From: Neorhizobium lilium | Lineage (GTDB): Bacteria > Pseudomonadota > Alphaproteobacteria > Rhizobiales > Rhizobiaceae | NCBI RefSeq assembly: GCF_004053875.1 | Contig: NZ_SBIP01000002.1 | Span: forward strand, 434,001-498,000 | Length of the DNA stretch: 64,000 nt | Direction: 5' to 3' | Part shown: in pieces, positions 45,975-55,139 of the stretch | Layout of the letters: each line of letters begins with the position of its first letter | How positions within the stretch are numbered: position 1 is the stretch's first letter | The notes under the pieces: generated by a model | What the model saw: the letters and a program-made list of their open reading frames with translations, nothing else | What the model was told of the DNA's origin: nothing | Database searches by the model: none | Made by a program: the position numbers and the translations under genes

Positions 45975-47078
45975 ATGGGTTTCAAATGCGGTATCGTGGG
46001 CCTGCCGAATGTCGGCAAGTCCACGCTTTTCAATGCGCTGACCAAGACGGCCGCGGCGCAGGCTGCCAACTATCCGTTTTGCACGATCGAGCCCAACACG
46101 GGCGAAGTGGCCGTTCCGGATCCGCGCATGAAGACGCTGGCCGACATTGCCGGCTCGAAGGAAATCATTCCGACCCGCATCTCTTTCGTGGATATCGCCG
46201 GCCTCGTGCGCGGCGCGTCCAAGGGTGAAGGCCTGGGCAACAAGTTTCTGGCCAATATTCGCGAAGTCGATGCCGTGGTGCATGTACTGCGTTGTTTCGA
46301 GGATGACGACATCACCCATGTCGAAGGGCGGATCGACCCGGTTGGCGATGCCGATACGATCGAGACGGAGCTCATGCTCGCCGACCTCGAAAGCCTGGAG
46401 CGCCGCGTCGAGCAGACCCGCAAGCGCGCGGCCTCGAAGGACAAGGAATCGCTCGCTCAGCTGCCGATCATGGAAGCGGTGGTGAAGCTTCTCAACGACG
46501 GCAAGCCGGCCCGCCTGCTCCTGAAGACGCTGGCGGCCGACGAGATCGAGATCCTGAAGGGCCTGAACCTCCTGACCTCGCATCCGGTGCTCTACGTCTG
46601 CAACGTCGCGGAAGCCGATGCAGTCGATGGCAATCAGCACACGCAGGCCGTTGCCGCCATGGCCAAGGAACAGGGCGCCGAATGCGTCATTATTTCCGCG
46701 GCGATCGAATCAGAGGTCGCCCAACTGCCGGAAGAAGAGTCCAAGGAATTCCTGTCGGCGCTCGGGCTTGAAGAAGCAGGTCTCGACCGCCTGATCCGGG
46801 CCGGCTATCACCTGCTCGACCTCATCACCTATTTCACCGTCGGTCCCAAGGAAACCCGCGCCTGGACCATCCGGCGCGGCACCAAGGCCCCTGCCGCCGC
46901 CGGCGTCATCCATACGGATTTCGAACGCGGCTTCATCCGGGCCTTCACCATCTCCTATGACGATTATATCGCCTTCAAGGGAGAAGTCGGTGCCAAGGAA
47001 GCAGGCAAGGGCCGCGACGAAGGCAAAGAATATGTCGTTCAGGACGGCGACGTGATCCACTTCCGCTTCAACACCTGA
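45975..47078 (+). CDS. ychF: Ribosome-binding ATPase YchF (OLA1 family)
   Basis: A 367-residue ATPase with P-loop [14 protein letters not shown], switch [19 protein letters not shown], a coiled-coil arm ([20 protein letters not shown]) and C-terminal TGS domain ([32 protein letters not shown]). The N-x-x-E in place of NKxD gives ATP preference. The ATG at 45975 is chosen over 45906. Together with rplY and pth it forms the usual translation-linked set, here interrupted by unrelated genes. Confidence 0.96.
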   Translation: MGFKCGIVGLPNVGKSTLFNALTKTAAAQAANYPFCTIEPNTGEVAVPDPRMKTLADIAGSKEIIPTRISFVDIAGLVRGASKGEGLGNKFLANIREVDAVVHVLRCFEDDDITHVEGRIDPVGDADTIETELMLADLESLERRVEQTRKRAASKDKESLAQLPIMEAVVKLLNDGKPARLLLKTLAADEIEILKGLNLLTSHPVLYVCNVAEADAVDGNQHTQAVAAMAKEQGAECVIISAAIESEVAQLPEEESKEFLSALGLEEAGLDRLIRAGYHLLDLITYFTVGPKETRAWTIRRGTKAPAAAGVIHTDFERGFIRAFTISYDDYIAFKGEVGAKEAGKGRDEGKEYVVQDGDVIHFRFNT

Positions 47079-47159
47079 TCCGGACCGGGCTTACCGGCAG
47101 GTCGCTTGACGCTTGCCGCAACGCCAGATGATTTGCCACACAGTGAGGGGACCTTCTCG

Positions 47160-48608
47160 ATGCGCCTGCTTATAGCCCTGTTGTTCTCCACCGCGCTCGG
47201 CACTCATGCTTCGAGCGCGGCCGAAATCACCTATGAGGGCGCAAAGCAGATCAAGGAGAAGATCCTCTCCTACCTGCCGGAGGGCTTTGCCAGTTCGGGC
47301 CTGATCGAGGTCCGGCCCGGCACCAGCGCTTATGATCTCACGGTCAATCCCGCTGTTCTGTTGAAGGACATCGACCCCAAGACTATCACGGTCTCCGGGC
47401 TCAAGCCTCTGCTGTCGGCACTCCGGCCTCTCGACGATGGAACCTGGCAGTTTTCCCAGTCCGACAGTCTGGATGTGAAGGGCTCGATTACGGCCTCGGA
47501 ACAGACGTCCGATTTCAGCTACAAGATCGATGCTTTTCGCTTCGACGGTGTCTATGACCCGCAAATTCTCTACTTCAGATCTGCAGAAATGACCGCGGAC
47601 GGCATGGCGATGACGTCAAAGTCCGGTCCACAATCGCTTGATGCCCGCTTCGGTTCTCTGAAGTCGACGATGGATAGCAGGCAAGAGCCGCAAGGCAAGG
47701 TGACACTTCACTCCAATGCCCTCGTCAAGTCCTTCGCTGAAACGGTTATCGATCCTTCCGGACTGCAGGTCGATTTTTCGGCCGACAGCCTATCGATGGA
47801 TGTCTCCCTCAACGGGCTGGCTTTCAAGCCGCTGCAGGACATGGTCCTGTTCGTCATGGACAAGGTCAAGGAAGAGACCGAGACCGTGTCAGCCGAGGAT
47901 AAAGCCCGCTTGACGCAGATGATCCGGGCCAGCCTTCCGGTCTTCGATGGCTTGGCCGAAACCATCGACTTCACCAATCTGGATATCGCGACGCCGGCCG
48001 GCAAATTCGGCGCCCAGACGGTGCGCTATTCCATCAATTCGACAGGCTTGAGCGACGGCGCAAAGGCCGGCTTCGGCATTGCTTTCGACAAACCGTCGAT
48101 CCCGCCTGGTCTCATCCCGGACGCTTACGAGGTGGCCGTGCCGGAAAGCTTCGCCATGAACATCTCGGTGGATAAGCTCAATCTCGCCAGTGGCATCAAC
48201 TATTTCCTGGACCACGCGGATTTCGATGCGGCTGCGCCGCTTGACGATCAACAAACAGCGGAAATCGAGCGTATCTTCCTGCCTGGCGGAGCTGTTACCG
48301 TTCGCTATGACGAGGTGCGGGCGCGGTCGTCGATTTATGACGTCAGCCTCTCGGGAACCACCACTTTTTATCCTGAGGAAACCGCCCGGCAGAACACTGA
48401 AGTGACTGTTTTCGCCCGGGATCTCGACAAGACGATTGCCTATCTGCAGCAAAATGCGCAGACCGTACCCGACTTCAACCAGGCCGCCTTTTTCGTGCTC
48501 ATGGCCAAGGGGTTTGCGAAGCAAATGCCGGATGGCAGCAATATGTGGGCCGTCTCCGTCGATGAGACCAACAAGGTCAAGATCAACGGACAGGACCTAC
48601 CCTTTTAG
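47160..48608 (+). CDS. Secreted protein of unknown function, 482 residues
   Basis: The N-terminus MRLLIALLFSTALGTHASS is a Sec signal peptide (cleavage near SSAA). The mature protein is soluble, acidic and beta-rich with repeated amphipathic strands (TVSGLKPLLSALRPLDDGTW, MTADGMAMTSKSG, NTEVTVFARDLDKTIAYLQ); no transmembrane helix or catalytic motif is seen. The overall look recalls alphaproteobacterial periplasmic DUF2125-like proteins, but I cannot assign it. The ATG at 47160 has GAGGGG upstream. It is 81 bp after ychF and before the MaoC genes. Confidence 0.8.
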   Translation: MRLLIALLFSTALGTHASSAAEITYEGAKQIKEKILSYLPEGFASSGLIEVRPGTSAYDLTVNPAVLLKDIDPKTITVSGLKPLLSALRPLDDGTWQFSQSDSLDVKGSITASEQTSDFSYKIDAFRFDGVYDPQILYFRSAEMTADGMAMTSKSGPQSLDARFGSLKSTMDSRQEPQGKVTLHSNALVKSFAETVIDPSGLQVDFSADSLSMDVSLNGLAFKPLQDMVLFVMDKVKEETETVSAEDKARLTQMIRASLPVFDGLAETIDFTNLDIATPAGKFGAQTVRYSINSTGLSDGAKAGFGIAFDKPSIPPGLIPDAYEVAVPESFAMNISVDKLNLASGINYFLDHADFDAAAPLDDQQTAEIERIFLPGGAVTVRYDEVRARSSIYDVSLSGTTTFYPEETARQNTEVTVFARDLDKTIAYLQQNAQTVPDFNQAAFFVLMAKGFAKQMPDGSNMWAVSVDETNKVKINGQDLPF

Positions 48609-48669
48609 GCGGAGCGAGTGAGGGTTGCCGGCACCAGCCGCGGCTCTTGAAATGTTCGAGGAGGACGTC

Positions 48670-49128
48670 ATGCTGTGTTTCGAGGATTTCCAGCCAGGCC
48701 ATTCCTTCGCGCTCGCCACCCACCAGGTGACGGCCGACGAGATTGTCGAATTCGCTACCGAGTTCGATCCGCAGCCCATGCACCTGTCCGAAGAGGCCGG
48801 CCGCGCGAGCATTCTCGGCGGCCTGTCTGCCTCCGGCTGGCATACGGCAAGTCTCTTCATGCGCATGATGTTCGACGGCTGGCTGTCGCGCTCCACCTCG
48901 GAAGGCTCGCCGGGTATCGACGTCATGGAATGGAAGAAGCCGGTACTGGCGGGCGATACCCTCTCCGGCCGCTCCACGGTTCTCGATGCGCGGCCGTTAC
49001 GCACTCGCCCAGGCCTTGGCCTCGTCAAGTTCCAGCACGAGGTGCAAAACCAGCGCGGAGAGGTGGTGATGCGCGGTGAAAACCCGATCATGATGCGCAT
49101 GCGAGACCCAGATGAGGCAGCCGCATGA
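48670..49128 (+). CDS. MaoC-family hot-dog dehydratase, first of a pair
   Basis: A 152-residue hot-dog fold protein: FEDFQPGHSFALATHQVTAD, EIVEFATEFDPQPMHLSEEA with the catalytic D-x4-H pair, and GGLSASGWHTASLFMRMM. MaoC proteins hydrate enoyl-CoA-type substrates. The ATG at 48670 has GAGGAGGAC 4 bases upstream. It overlaps the next gene by 4 bp, so the two paralogues are likely made together and may form a heterodimer. Confidence 0.9.
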   Translation: MLCFEDFQPGHSFALATHQVTADEIVEFATEFDPQPMHLSEEAGRASILGGLSASGWHTASLFMRMMFDGWLSRSTSEGSPGIDVMEWKKPVLAGDTLSGRSTVLDARPLRTRPGLGLVKFQHEVQNQRGEVVMRGENPIMMRMRDPDEAAA

Positions 49129-49592
49129 GGCTGATGGAACTCTCTCCCACAGGCACCAGGGTCGTCACTGGTACGCTCGTCTTCACCCCGGAAGATATTA
49201 TCCGCTTCGCGCGACAGTTCGATCCGCAACCCTTCCATGTGGATCCGGAAGCGGCCAAGAACTATGTGTTCGGAAGCCTCTGCGCCTCCGGCTGGCATAC
49301 CTGCGCGGGCTGGATGAAGATGTTCCTCGCCTATTGGCAGGGCGAAGTAGCACGCCTGGAAAGCGATGGCTTAACCGCGCCCAAGCTTGGCCCCTCGCCC
49401 GGCTTCCGCAAGCTGCAATGGCTGAAGCCCGTCTACGCCGGCGACAGCATCACCTATTCGGTCACGCTGCTCGATTCTCGGCCTTTGGCGTCCCGGCCCG
49501 GCACCTGGATCAACATGACCCTTAACGAGGCCGTCAACCAGAATGGCGAGCCGGTGATGCGCTACGAAGGCAGCGTGCTGGAATTCGAATAG
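49125..49592 (+). CDS. MaoC-family hot-dog dehydratase, second of a pair
   Basis: A 155-residue paralogue of the preceding gene: VVTGTLVFTPEDIIRFARQF, DPQPFHVDPEAAKNYVFGSL with the D-x4-H catalytic pair, and CASGWHTCAGWMKMFLAYW. Its ATG overlaps the upstream stop (ATGA). Both copies keep the catalytic residues, so neither is an obvious pseudo-subunit. The substrate is not indicated by neighbours. Confidence 0.9.
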   Translation: MRLMELSPTGTRVVTGTLVFTPEDIIRFARQFDPQPFHVDPEAAKNYVFGSLCASGWHTCAGWMKMFLAYWQGEVARLESDGLTAPKLGPSPGFRKLQWLKPVYAGDSITYSVTLLDSRPLASRPGTWINMTLNEAVNQNGEPVMRYEGSVLEFE

Positions 49593-49598
49593 TGCTCC

Positions 49599-50213
49599 TC
49601 ACCTGACGGAGGCCGCCGCGACACCGGCCCCGACCATGACGGCGCCCGAAGCCCGGTTGAGCCTGCGGAGCATGGCCGGCTGTTTCAACATCCGTCGCGC
49701 GCGGCTCGCCAGGAAGACATGCCCGCCGATCACCACCGCCTCCACCGCAAGGATCACCACGACCATGGTGAATGCCTGCCGCAAAGTCAGTTCCGCCCCA
49801 ACCACATTGGGCAGCAATGCGATGTAGAAAAGCGGCATTTTCGGATTGCCGAGGTTGAGCAGCACGCCCGTTGCAAAACTCTTCCACAGATTTCCGGAGC
49901 CTGGAATATCTGTACTCTCGCGCACGACCGGCTCTGCAAACCAAAGTTTCAGTCCCATCCAGATGAGATAGGCGGCTCCGGCATAGCGCAGCACCAGCAT
50001 GACCCCGCCCATTTCGGCCGCAACCGTGGACAGGCCGATACAGGCCAGAAGCAGAAAGACGAGGATGCCGGCGACCGTACCCAGCCCATAGGCAATGCCG
50101 GAGGCTGTGCCATTTGCAACGGTACGCGCGACAATGGTGACATTGTCAGGGCCAGGACTTGCCGCGAAAACGAAGAAGGCACCGGCAAACAACAAAAGCG
50201 TCGTGGCATCCAT
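49599..50213 (-). CDS. LysE-family amino-acid/homoserine lactone exporter
   Basis: A 204-residue inner-membrane protein with six hydrophobic segments. It starts TTLLLFAGAFFVFAASPGPD and has NGTASGIAYGLGTVAGILVF, the LysE/RhtB signature, and AAYLIWMGLKLWFA. Members export amino acids. GAGGGAAG precedes the ATG. Convergent with the second maoC gene (6-bp gap). Substrate unknown. Confidence 0.92.
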   Translation of the reverse strand: MDATTLLLFAGAFFVFAASPGPDNVTIVARTVANGTASGIAYGLGTVAGILVFLLLACIGLSTVAAEMGGVMLVLRYAGAAYLIWMGLKLWFAEPVVRESTDIPGSGNLWKSFATGVLLNLGNPKMPLFYIALLPNVVGAELTLRQAFTMVVVILAVEAVVIGGHVFLASRARRMLKQPAMLRRLNRASGAVMVGAGVAAASVR

Positions 50214-50363
50214 GGGCAGCTTCCCTCATCCGGTTGAAAGCAACAGCATAACCCTGACGCGCCGCCTGGCAATCACCGGAAGATGGGGATGAATTGTTGG
50301 CTTGGGCACGCGACTTCGCCAGTGCAGCGGCATCGGCCAGGTCCCCATTTAGGGCCGCCACTT

Positions 50364-50903
50364 CTAGTGCCCGGAAAACTCCACCAGCGTGCGCACTTCG
50401 ACGCCCAGGGCCTCGAGCTTGGCGCGGCCGCCAAGATCGGGAAGGTCGATCACGAAACAGGCCGAGACGATTTCCGCCCCCTGCTGCCGCAACAGTTTGA
50501 CGGCGCCCTCGGCCGTGCCGCCGGTGGCGATCAGGTCGTCGGTCAGGATCACCTTCTCGCCGGGCTTTACGGCATCCACGTGCATTTCCATCTCGTCCAC
50601 GCCATATTCCAGGCTGTAGGCGATGCGGACGGTCGCGTGGGGAAGCTTGCCCTTCTTGCGGATCGGCACGAAACCGGCCGACAGCTGATGCGCGAGCGCG
50701 CCGCCGAGGATGAAGCCTCGCGCCTCGATGCCGGCGATCTTGTCCACGCCCAGCCCCTGATAGGGTGCAACCAGCTGATCCACCGCCTCGCGAAAGGCAG
50801 CAGCATCCCCGAGCAGCGTGGTGATGTCGCGAAACACGATTCCCGGCTTCGGATAATCGGCAATGGCACGAATGGAGGCGGCAAGCTTGGTATTGGAAGA
50901 CAT
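50364..50903 (-). CDS. apt: Adenine phosphoribosyltransferase
   Basis: A 179-residue purine-salvage enzyme making AMP from adenine and PRPP. It shows [52 protein letters not shown] and the PRPP loop [20 protein letters not shown]. The ATG at 50903 gives the family length; the longer frame to 50969 runs over the petABC terminator. Transcribed separately from petABC. Confidence 0.95.
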   Translation of the reverse strand: MSSNTKLAASIRAIADYPKPGIVFRDITTLLGDAAAFREAVDQLVAPYQGLGVDKIAGIEARGFILGGALAHQLSAGFVPIRKKGKLPHATVRIAYSLEYGVDEMEMHVDAVKPGEKVILTDDLIATGGTAEGAVKLLRQQGAEIVSACFVIDLPDLGGRAKLEALGVEVRTLVEFSGH

Positions 50904-50966
50904 GACATTCGACCGATAGGAGAAAGACTTTGGCGCCAGCTTATCAACCGGCGCCGCCGTGCCCAA

Positions 50967-50998
50967 CAAAAAAGGCGGAGCCGGCTAGCTCCGCCTTT
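50967..50998 (-). terminator. Intrinsic terminator of the petABC operon
   Basis: Minus strand GGCGGAGC-tagccg-GCTCCGCC followed by six T, 21 bp after the petC stop and before apt. On the + strand it lacks a good T-run, so it works mainly for petABC. Confidence 0.88.
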
Positions 50999-51018
50999 CG
51001 ATGAAATAAGACGAGATC

Positions 51019-51900
51019 TTAGTGTTCTTTGCTGGCGTAGACCGACTTCTTCGTGAGGTAGATCAGGCCGACGAAGATCAACAGGAACACCATGACCATG
51101 AAGCCGGTCCGCTTGCGTTCCTCCAGATGCGGCTCGGCAGCCCACATCAGGAAGGCCGAAACATCCTTGGAATACTGGTCGAGCGTCTGCGGCGATCCGT
51201 CGTCATAGGTGACTTGGTCGTTGTTGATCGGCTGCGGCATGGCAAGCGTGGCCGCCGAGGCGAAGTGCGGATTATAGTGTCCACCGGGCGGGACCTGGAA
51301 GCCTGCAGGCGGGTTTTCATAGCCTGTCAGCAGCGAATAGATATAGTCCGGGCCGCCTTCCTGGTACTGCGTGAACATATCGAACACGAATTGCGGGAAG
51401 CCACGGGTCACGCCGCGCGCCTTGGCCAGCAGCGACATGTCGGGAGGTGCGGCACCGTTATTGGCCGCAGCTGCCGCTTGGGCATTCGGATAGGGTGACG
51501 GGAAATAATCCGAAGGCACGGCTACGCGCTCGAACATCTCGCCTGCGTCATTCGGTCCATCCTGAACCTTGTAGTTAGCGGCGAAGGTTTTCACCTGCGC
51601 TTCGGAATAACCCAACTCCTCGAGCATCCGGAACGGAACCAGGCGCATGGAGTGGCAGGCGGAACAGACTTCCGTATAGACTTTAAGGCCGCGCTGCAGC
51701 TGAGCCTTGTCGTAATGCCCGAACGGACCGGCAAAGCTCCAGGCAACCTCTTTGGGATGCTTGAGCGGATAGTGCGGCGTTTCGGATTCCGCGTGCTCTG
51801 CAGCGGGAGCCGCTGCATGGTTTTCCTGCGCGATGGCTGCGGCTCCGCCAAGACCCGCCACGAAGGCCAGCGACAGGAGGCTTGAAACAAGCTTCTTCAT
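51019..51900 (-). CDS. petC: Cytochrome c1 of the bc1 complex
   Basis: A 293-residue membrane cytochrome. It has a cleavable signal peptide (MKKLVSSLLSLAFVAGLGGA), the haem-binding VCSACHSMRLVPFR (CxxCH), an axial Met region in PDMSLLAKARGVTRGFPQFV, and a C-terminal membrane anchor (FMVMVFLLIFVGLIYLTKKS). It carries electrons from the Rieske centre to cytochrome c. Third gene of the operon, 27 bp after petB. Confidence 0.96.
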   Translation of the reverse strand: MKKLVSSLLSLAFVAGLGGAAAIAQENHAAAPAAEHAESETPHYPLKHPKEVAWSFAGPFGHYDKAQLQRGLKVYTEVCSACHSMRLVPFRMLEELGYSEAQVKTFAANYKVQDGPNDAGEMFERVAVPSDYFPSPYPNAQAAAAANNGAAPPDMSLLAKARGVTRGFPQFVFDMFTQYQEGGPDYIYSLLTGYENPPAGFQVPPGGHYNPHFASAATLAMPQPINNDQVTYDDGSPQTLDQYSKDVSAFLMWAAEPHLEERKRTGFMVMVFLLIFVGLIYLTKKSVYASKEH

Positions 51901-51927
51901 TTCTCTCTTCCCTCTCGGTCGCAGGCG

Positions 51928-53217
51928 TCAAGCGCTGGCATGGCCAGGCTTGAGCTTCTCCATGTCGGACTTGTTCTTCTTCTCGAGCACCGCTTCCGTG
52001 ATGGAATTGGGAATACGCCTCGGTGTCTCGAACAGGCCGAGCAAAGGCATGATGACCAGGAAAAAGCCGAAGTAGTACAGCGTACCGAGCTGGGCCAGAG
52101 TCGTGGTGAGATCGGTCGGCTGGCCGGAGCCGAGCCATCCCAGCAGGATGCAATCGGCCACGAAGAGCCAGAAGAACAGCTTGTACCAGGGACGATAGAC
52201 TGCGGAACGAACTTTGGACGTATCGAGCCAGGGCAGGAAGAACAGGATGATGATCGAACCGAACATCACGAGGACGCCGCCAAGCTTGGAGTCGATCGGG
52301 CCGACATTGAAGGTGATCGCACGCAGCATGGCGTAGAACGGCAGGTAGTACCATTCGGGGACGATATGGGCCGGTGTCTTCAGCGCGTCGGCCGGAATGT
52401 AGTTGTCCGGATGACCAAGGAAATTCGGCATGTAGAAGACGAACCACGCATAGAACAGCAGGAACACGGCAACGCCCAGCGCATCCTTCAGCGTCGCATA
52501 AGGCGTGAAGGCAACCGTGTCCGTCTTGGTCTTCACTTCGACGCCGGTCGGGTTGGTCTGGCCGGTCACATGCAGCGCCCAGACGTGCAGGATAACGACG
52601 CCGACGATCATGAAGGGCAGCAGATAGTGCAGCGAGAAGAAGCGGTTCAGCGTCGGCTGATCGACGGCAAAGCCGCCAAGCAGAAATTGCTGGATCCAAT
52701 CGCCGACCACCGGGAAGGCCGAGAAGAAGCCGGTGATGACGGTCGCGCCCCAGAAGGACATCTGCCCCCAGGGCAGGACATAGCCCATGAAGCCGGTTGC
52801 CATCATCAGCAGGTAAATGACGACGCCAAGGATCCACAGGATCTCGCGCGGCGCCTTGTAGGAACCGTAATACAGGCCGCGTGCAATGTGCGCATAGACG
52901 GCGATGAAGAAGAAGGAGGCGCCGTTGGAATGCAGGTAGCGCAGGAGCCAGCCATGGTTGACGTCGCGCATGATCTTTTCGACGCTGTCGAAGGCAAGCC
53001 CTGTGGAGGCCGCATAGTGCATGGCCAGTACGATGCCGGTGACGATCTGTACGATCAACATGACCGACAGCATGGCGCCGAACGTATAGGCATAGTTCAG
53101 ATTGCGCGGAACAGGATAGGAAACGAAGCTGTCATGGATCATGCGCGGCAGTGGAAGCCGCGAGTCGATCCACTTTTCGATGCCGGTGGACGGCTGGTAT
53201 GTGGAATGCCCACTCAT
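51928..53217 (-). CDS. petB: Cytochrome b of the bc1 complex
   Basis: A 429-residue protein with eight transmembrane helices carrying two b haems and the Qo and Qi sites. Landmarks include [40 protein letters not shown] with haem histidines, [20 protein letters not shown] and the Qo PEW in [29 protein letters not shown] precedes the ATG. Second gene of petABC, 15 bp after petA. Confidence 0.97.
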   Translation of the reverse strand: MSGHSTYQPSTGIEKWIDSRLPLPRMIHDSFVSYPVPRNLNYAYTFGAMLSVMLIVQIVTGIVLAMHYAASTGLAFDSVEKIMRDVNHGWLLRYLHSNGASFFFIAVYAHIARGLYYGSYKAPREILWILGVVIYLLMMATGFMGYVLPWGQMSFWGATVITGFFSAFPVVGDWIQQFLLGGFAVDQPTLNRFFSLHYLLPFMIVGVVILHVWALHVTGQTNPTGVEVKTKTDTVAFTPYATLKDALGVAVFLLFYAWFVFYMPNFLGHPDNYIPADALKTPAHIVPEWYYLPFYAMLRAITFNVGPIDSKLGGVLVMFGSIIILFFLPWLDTSKVRSAVYRPWYKLFFWLFVADCILLGWLGSGQPTDLTTTLAQLGTLYYFGFFLVIMPLLGLFETPRRIPNSITEAVLEKKNKSDMEKLKPGHASA

Positions 53218-53232
53218 TGATTTAGATCCCCC

Positions 53233-53811
53233 TCACCCGATCTGGATCACTGTGTCGGACGTGAACTTGAAATTCGGTATGGCCAGATTCTGAGGCGCGG
53301 GGCCTTTACGAATACGGCCCGCCGTATCGTAAACCGAGCCGTGACAAGGACAGAACCACCCATTGTATTCGCCGGACTGGCCAAGCGGCACGCAACCCAA
53401 ATGGGTGCAGGAACCGATCATCACGATCCAGTTTTCCTTGCCCTGGCCGCCGGAGCGGTCCGCGCCCGTAGCCTGTGCGTCGACAGGCAGATTGGCATTG
53501 CGCGCGACCGGGTCCTTCAGCTCGCCGAGCGGAACAGCATTTGCTGCTTCCACTTCCTGCTGCGTCCGGTTGCGGATGAAGACCGGCTTGCCGCGCCACT
53601 TGACCGTCAGCGACATGCCGGGCTCGAGCGCGGCCACATTGACCTCGATCGAGGCCAGCGCCAATGTCGAGGCGTCCGGACGCATCTGGTCTATGAACGG
53701 CCAGGCGACTGCTGCTACCCCGACCGCTCCCGCCATGCCGGTCGTCAGGTACAGAAAGTCGCGGCGAGTGGGCTCGCCAAGGGTTTCGCTATGTGTCTCG
53801 TGCTCGCTCAC
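53233..53811 (-). CDS. petA: Rieske iron-sulfur subunit of the bc1 complex
   Basis: A 192-residue subunit with a Tat-type N-terminus (TRRDFLYLTTGMAGAVGVAA), which stays as the membrane anchor, and the 2Fe-2S ligands in GSCTHLGCVP and FCPCHGSVYDTAG. The start is the GTG at 53811, preceded by GAGGATGG, giving the usual 190-residue length; the frame to 53877 adds an unlikely extension. It leads the operon. Confidence 0.96.
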   Translation of the reverse strand: MSEHETHSETLGEPTRRDFLYLTTGMAGAVGVAAVAWPFIDQMRPDASTLALASIEVNVAALEPGMSLTVKWRGKPVFIRNRTQQEVEAANAVPLGELKDPVARNANLPVDAQATGADRSGGQGKENWIVMIGSCTHLGCVPLGQSGEYNGWFCPCHGSVYDTAGRIRKGPAPQNLAIPNFKFTSDTVIQIG

Positions 53812-54191
53812 GGTTCTACCATCCTCTCGCAATCCCGAAAACCGCTTTGCCGCCTCTCGCGAATCTAATCTGATCACAATTAGACCACAGAATCCCCGGC
53901 AATTCGGCGCGTTCTATGCTTCATCGCAAATTATGTCCAGTCTTGGCAAGGGCGCCTGGCACAATGCTGCGGAAACCTTAAGCCCGGTCCACAACCGTGT
54001 GAGCGTATGTTCTTCGCACTTGCGTAACGGCAACAATCCGAGGGGTTTAACCGCTGCGTCGGAAGGAGTGGCCAAACCCCGTTTCGAGGTGGTTTGAAGC
54101 CCCGTTCGCCGCGCTCTTCGGCGTTGCAACAAACCTGCCCTCATGCTAGGTCGCAGCGCAGGCGAATGGCAGCCTTTCGGACCGGGTTATC
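53812..54191. other. Divergent promoter interval between petA and the EEP-family gene
   Basis: 380 bp without a supported gene. Near petA lies CTAAT-ctgatcaca-ATTAG (53865-53883), an imperfect dyad with TGATCA at its core, which could be a regulator site, though it does not match the FNR/FixK consensus TTGAT-N4-ATCAA. No terminator-bounded RNA is obvious. Confidence 0.4.
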
Positions 54192-55133
54192 ATGAGACAG
54201 ACGTTATCGGTTGCCATCTGCGTCATCGTGTCGCTAGTCCTGGGCGCGCTGGTAACGCGCTATTTCCACCCTCACTGGATTTTGGCGACACTGCACAGCC
54301 TGCAGCTGCATTTCGCCATTGCTTGCGTCGTTGCCATGCTGGTGGCCGTCGCACTCCACCGCCACCCGCTTGTCTACGCCCTGCTGGCCTGCGCCGTAAT
54401 CCTGACGGCGCATACGTTTTATATGACAAGAGACCTCGCGGTTTCGTTTACCGACACCGATGCCGCAGCGCCGACCTTCCGGCTGATGTCCTTCAACATC
54501 CTGTCCGACAATTTCGAGAACGCCGATGCCATAGCAACGGCGATTATTGGCTCCGGCGCGGACGTGGTGAACGTCATGGAGGCGGCCCCCCTCTACAACC
54601 AGCTCGCGCGGCTTTCGGAGACCTATCCCTACCGGCTCGGCTGCGGCGTCATCGTGCTCAATGACTGCGACCAGTTGATGCTGTCCAAGGTTCCGCTCGA
54701 AAACGCTTCCGTGCGGACGCTGAGCGACATATTCGAGAACCGCTTCATCCTGGCGCAGGTCACTCTGGCAGGCCGCAGGATCAATATCGGCGGCATCCAC
54801 ACCACCAAGCCCTATTTCGACAACTTCCATACGCTGGAACTCATCCGAGCGGCATTGGCGATCACTGACACGGACGGTCCGCTCATCCTTTCGGGCGATT
54901 TCAACGCATCGAGTCTCGCTCCCAATATGCGCGCCTTCCTGAAATGGACGGATCTTCACCCGGCTTCCTGGGAGGCTGCGACCTGGCCCATCGAGGCTGG
55001 GGATTTCGGCGTTCCGATCGATCACGTCTATGTCCGCTCACCCCTCAAGATCAAGAGGCTCCAGCGACTGTCGGATGCCCTCGGCTCCAACCATTACGGC
55101 CTGATGGCGGAGGTCGCGATTACCGGCCCCTGA
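54192..55133 (+). CDS. Membrane-anchored endonuclease/exonuclease/phosphatase-family protein
   Basis: A 313-residue protein: three N-terminal hydrophobic helices (about 5-22, 38-55, 58-75), then a DNase I-like fold with FRLMSFNILSDNFENADAIA, DVVNVMEAAPLYNQLA (catalytic Glu), LILSGDFNASSLAPNMRAFL (Asp/Asn) and SNHYGLMAEVAI (terminal His). The catalytic domain should face the periplasm. Substrates of such proteins include lipids, sugars or nucleic acids; none is indicated here. Confidence 0.87.
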   Translation: MRQTLSVAICVIVSLVLGALVTRYFHPHWILATLHSLQLHFAIACVVAMLVAVALHRHPLVYALLACAVILTAHTFYMTRDLAVSFTDTDAAAPTFRLMSFNILSDNFENADAIATAIIGSGADVVNVMEAAPLYNQLARLSETYPYRLGCGVIVLNDCDQLMLSKVPLENASVRTLSDIFENRFILAQVTLAGRRINIGGIHTTKPYFDNFHTLELIRAALAITDTDGPLILSGDFNASSLAPNMRAFLKWTDLHPASWEAATWPIEAGDFGVPIDHVYVRSPLKIKRLQRLSDALGSNHYGLMAEVAITGP

Positions 55134-55139
55134 CACAGG

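Noticed and set aside
51940..53220. 426-codon plus-strand frame
   Set aside because: Exact antisense of cytochrome b; composition is that of a reverse complement of transmembrane coding sequence.
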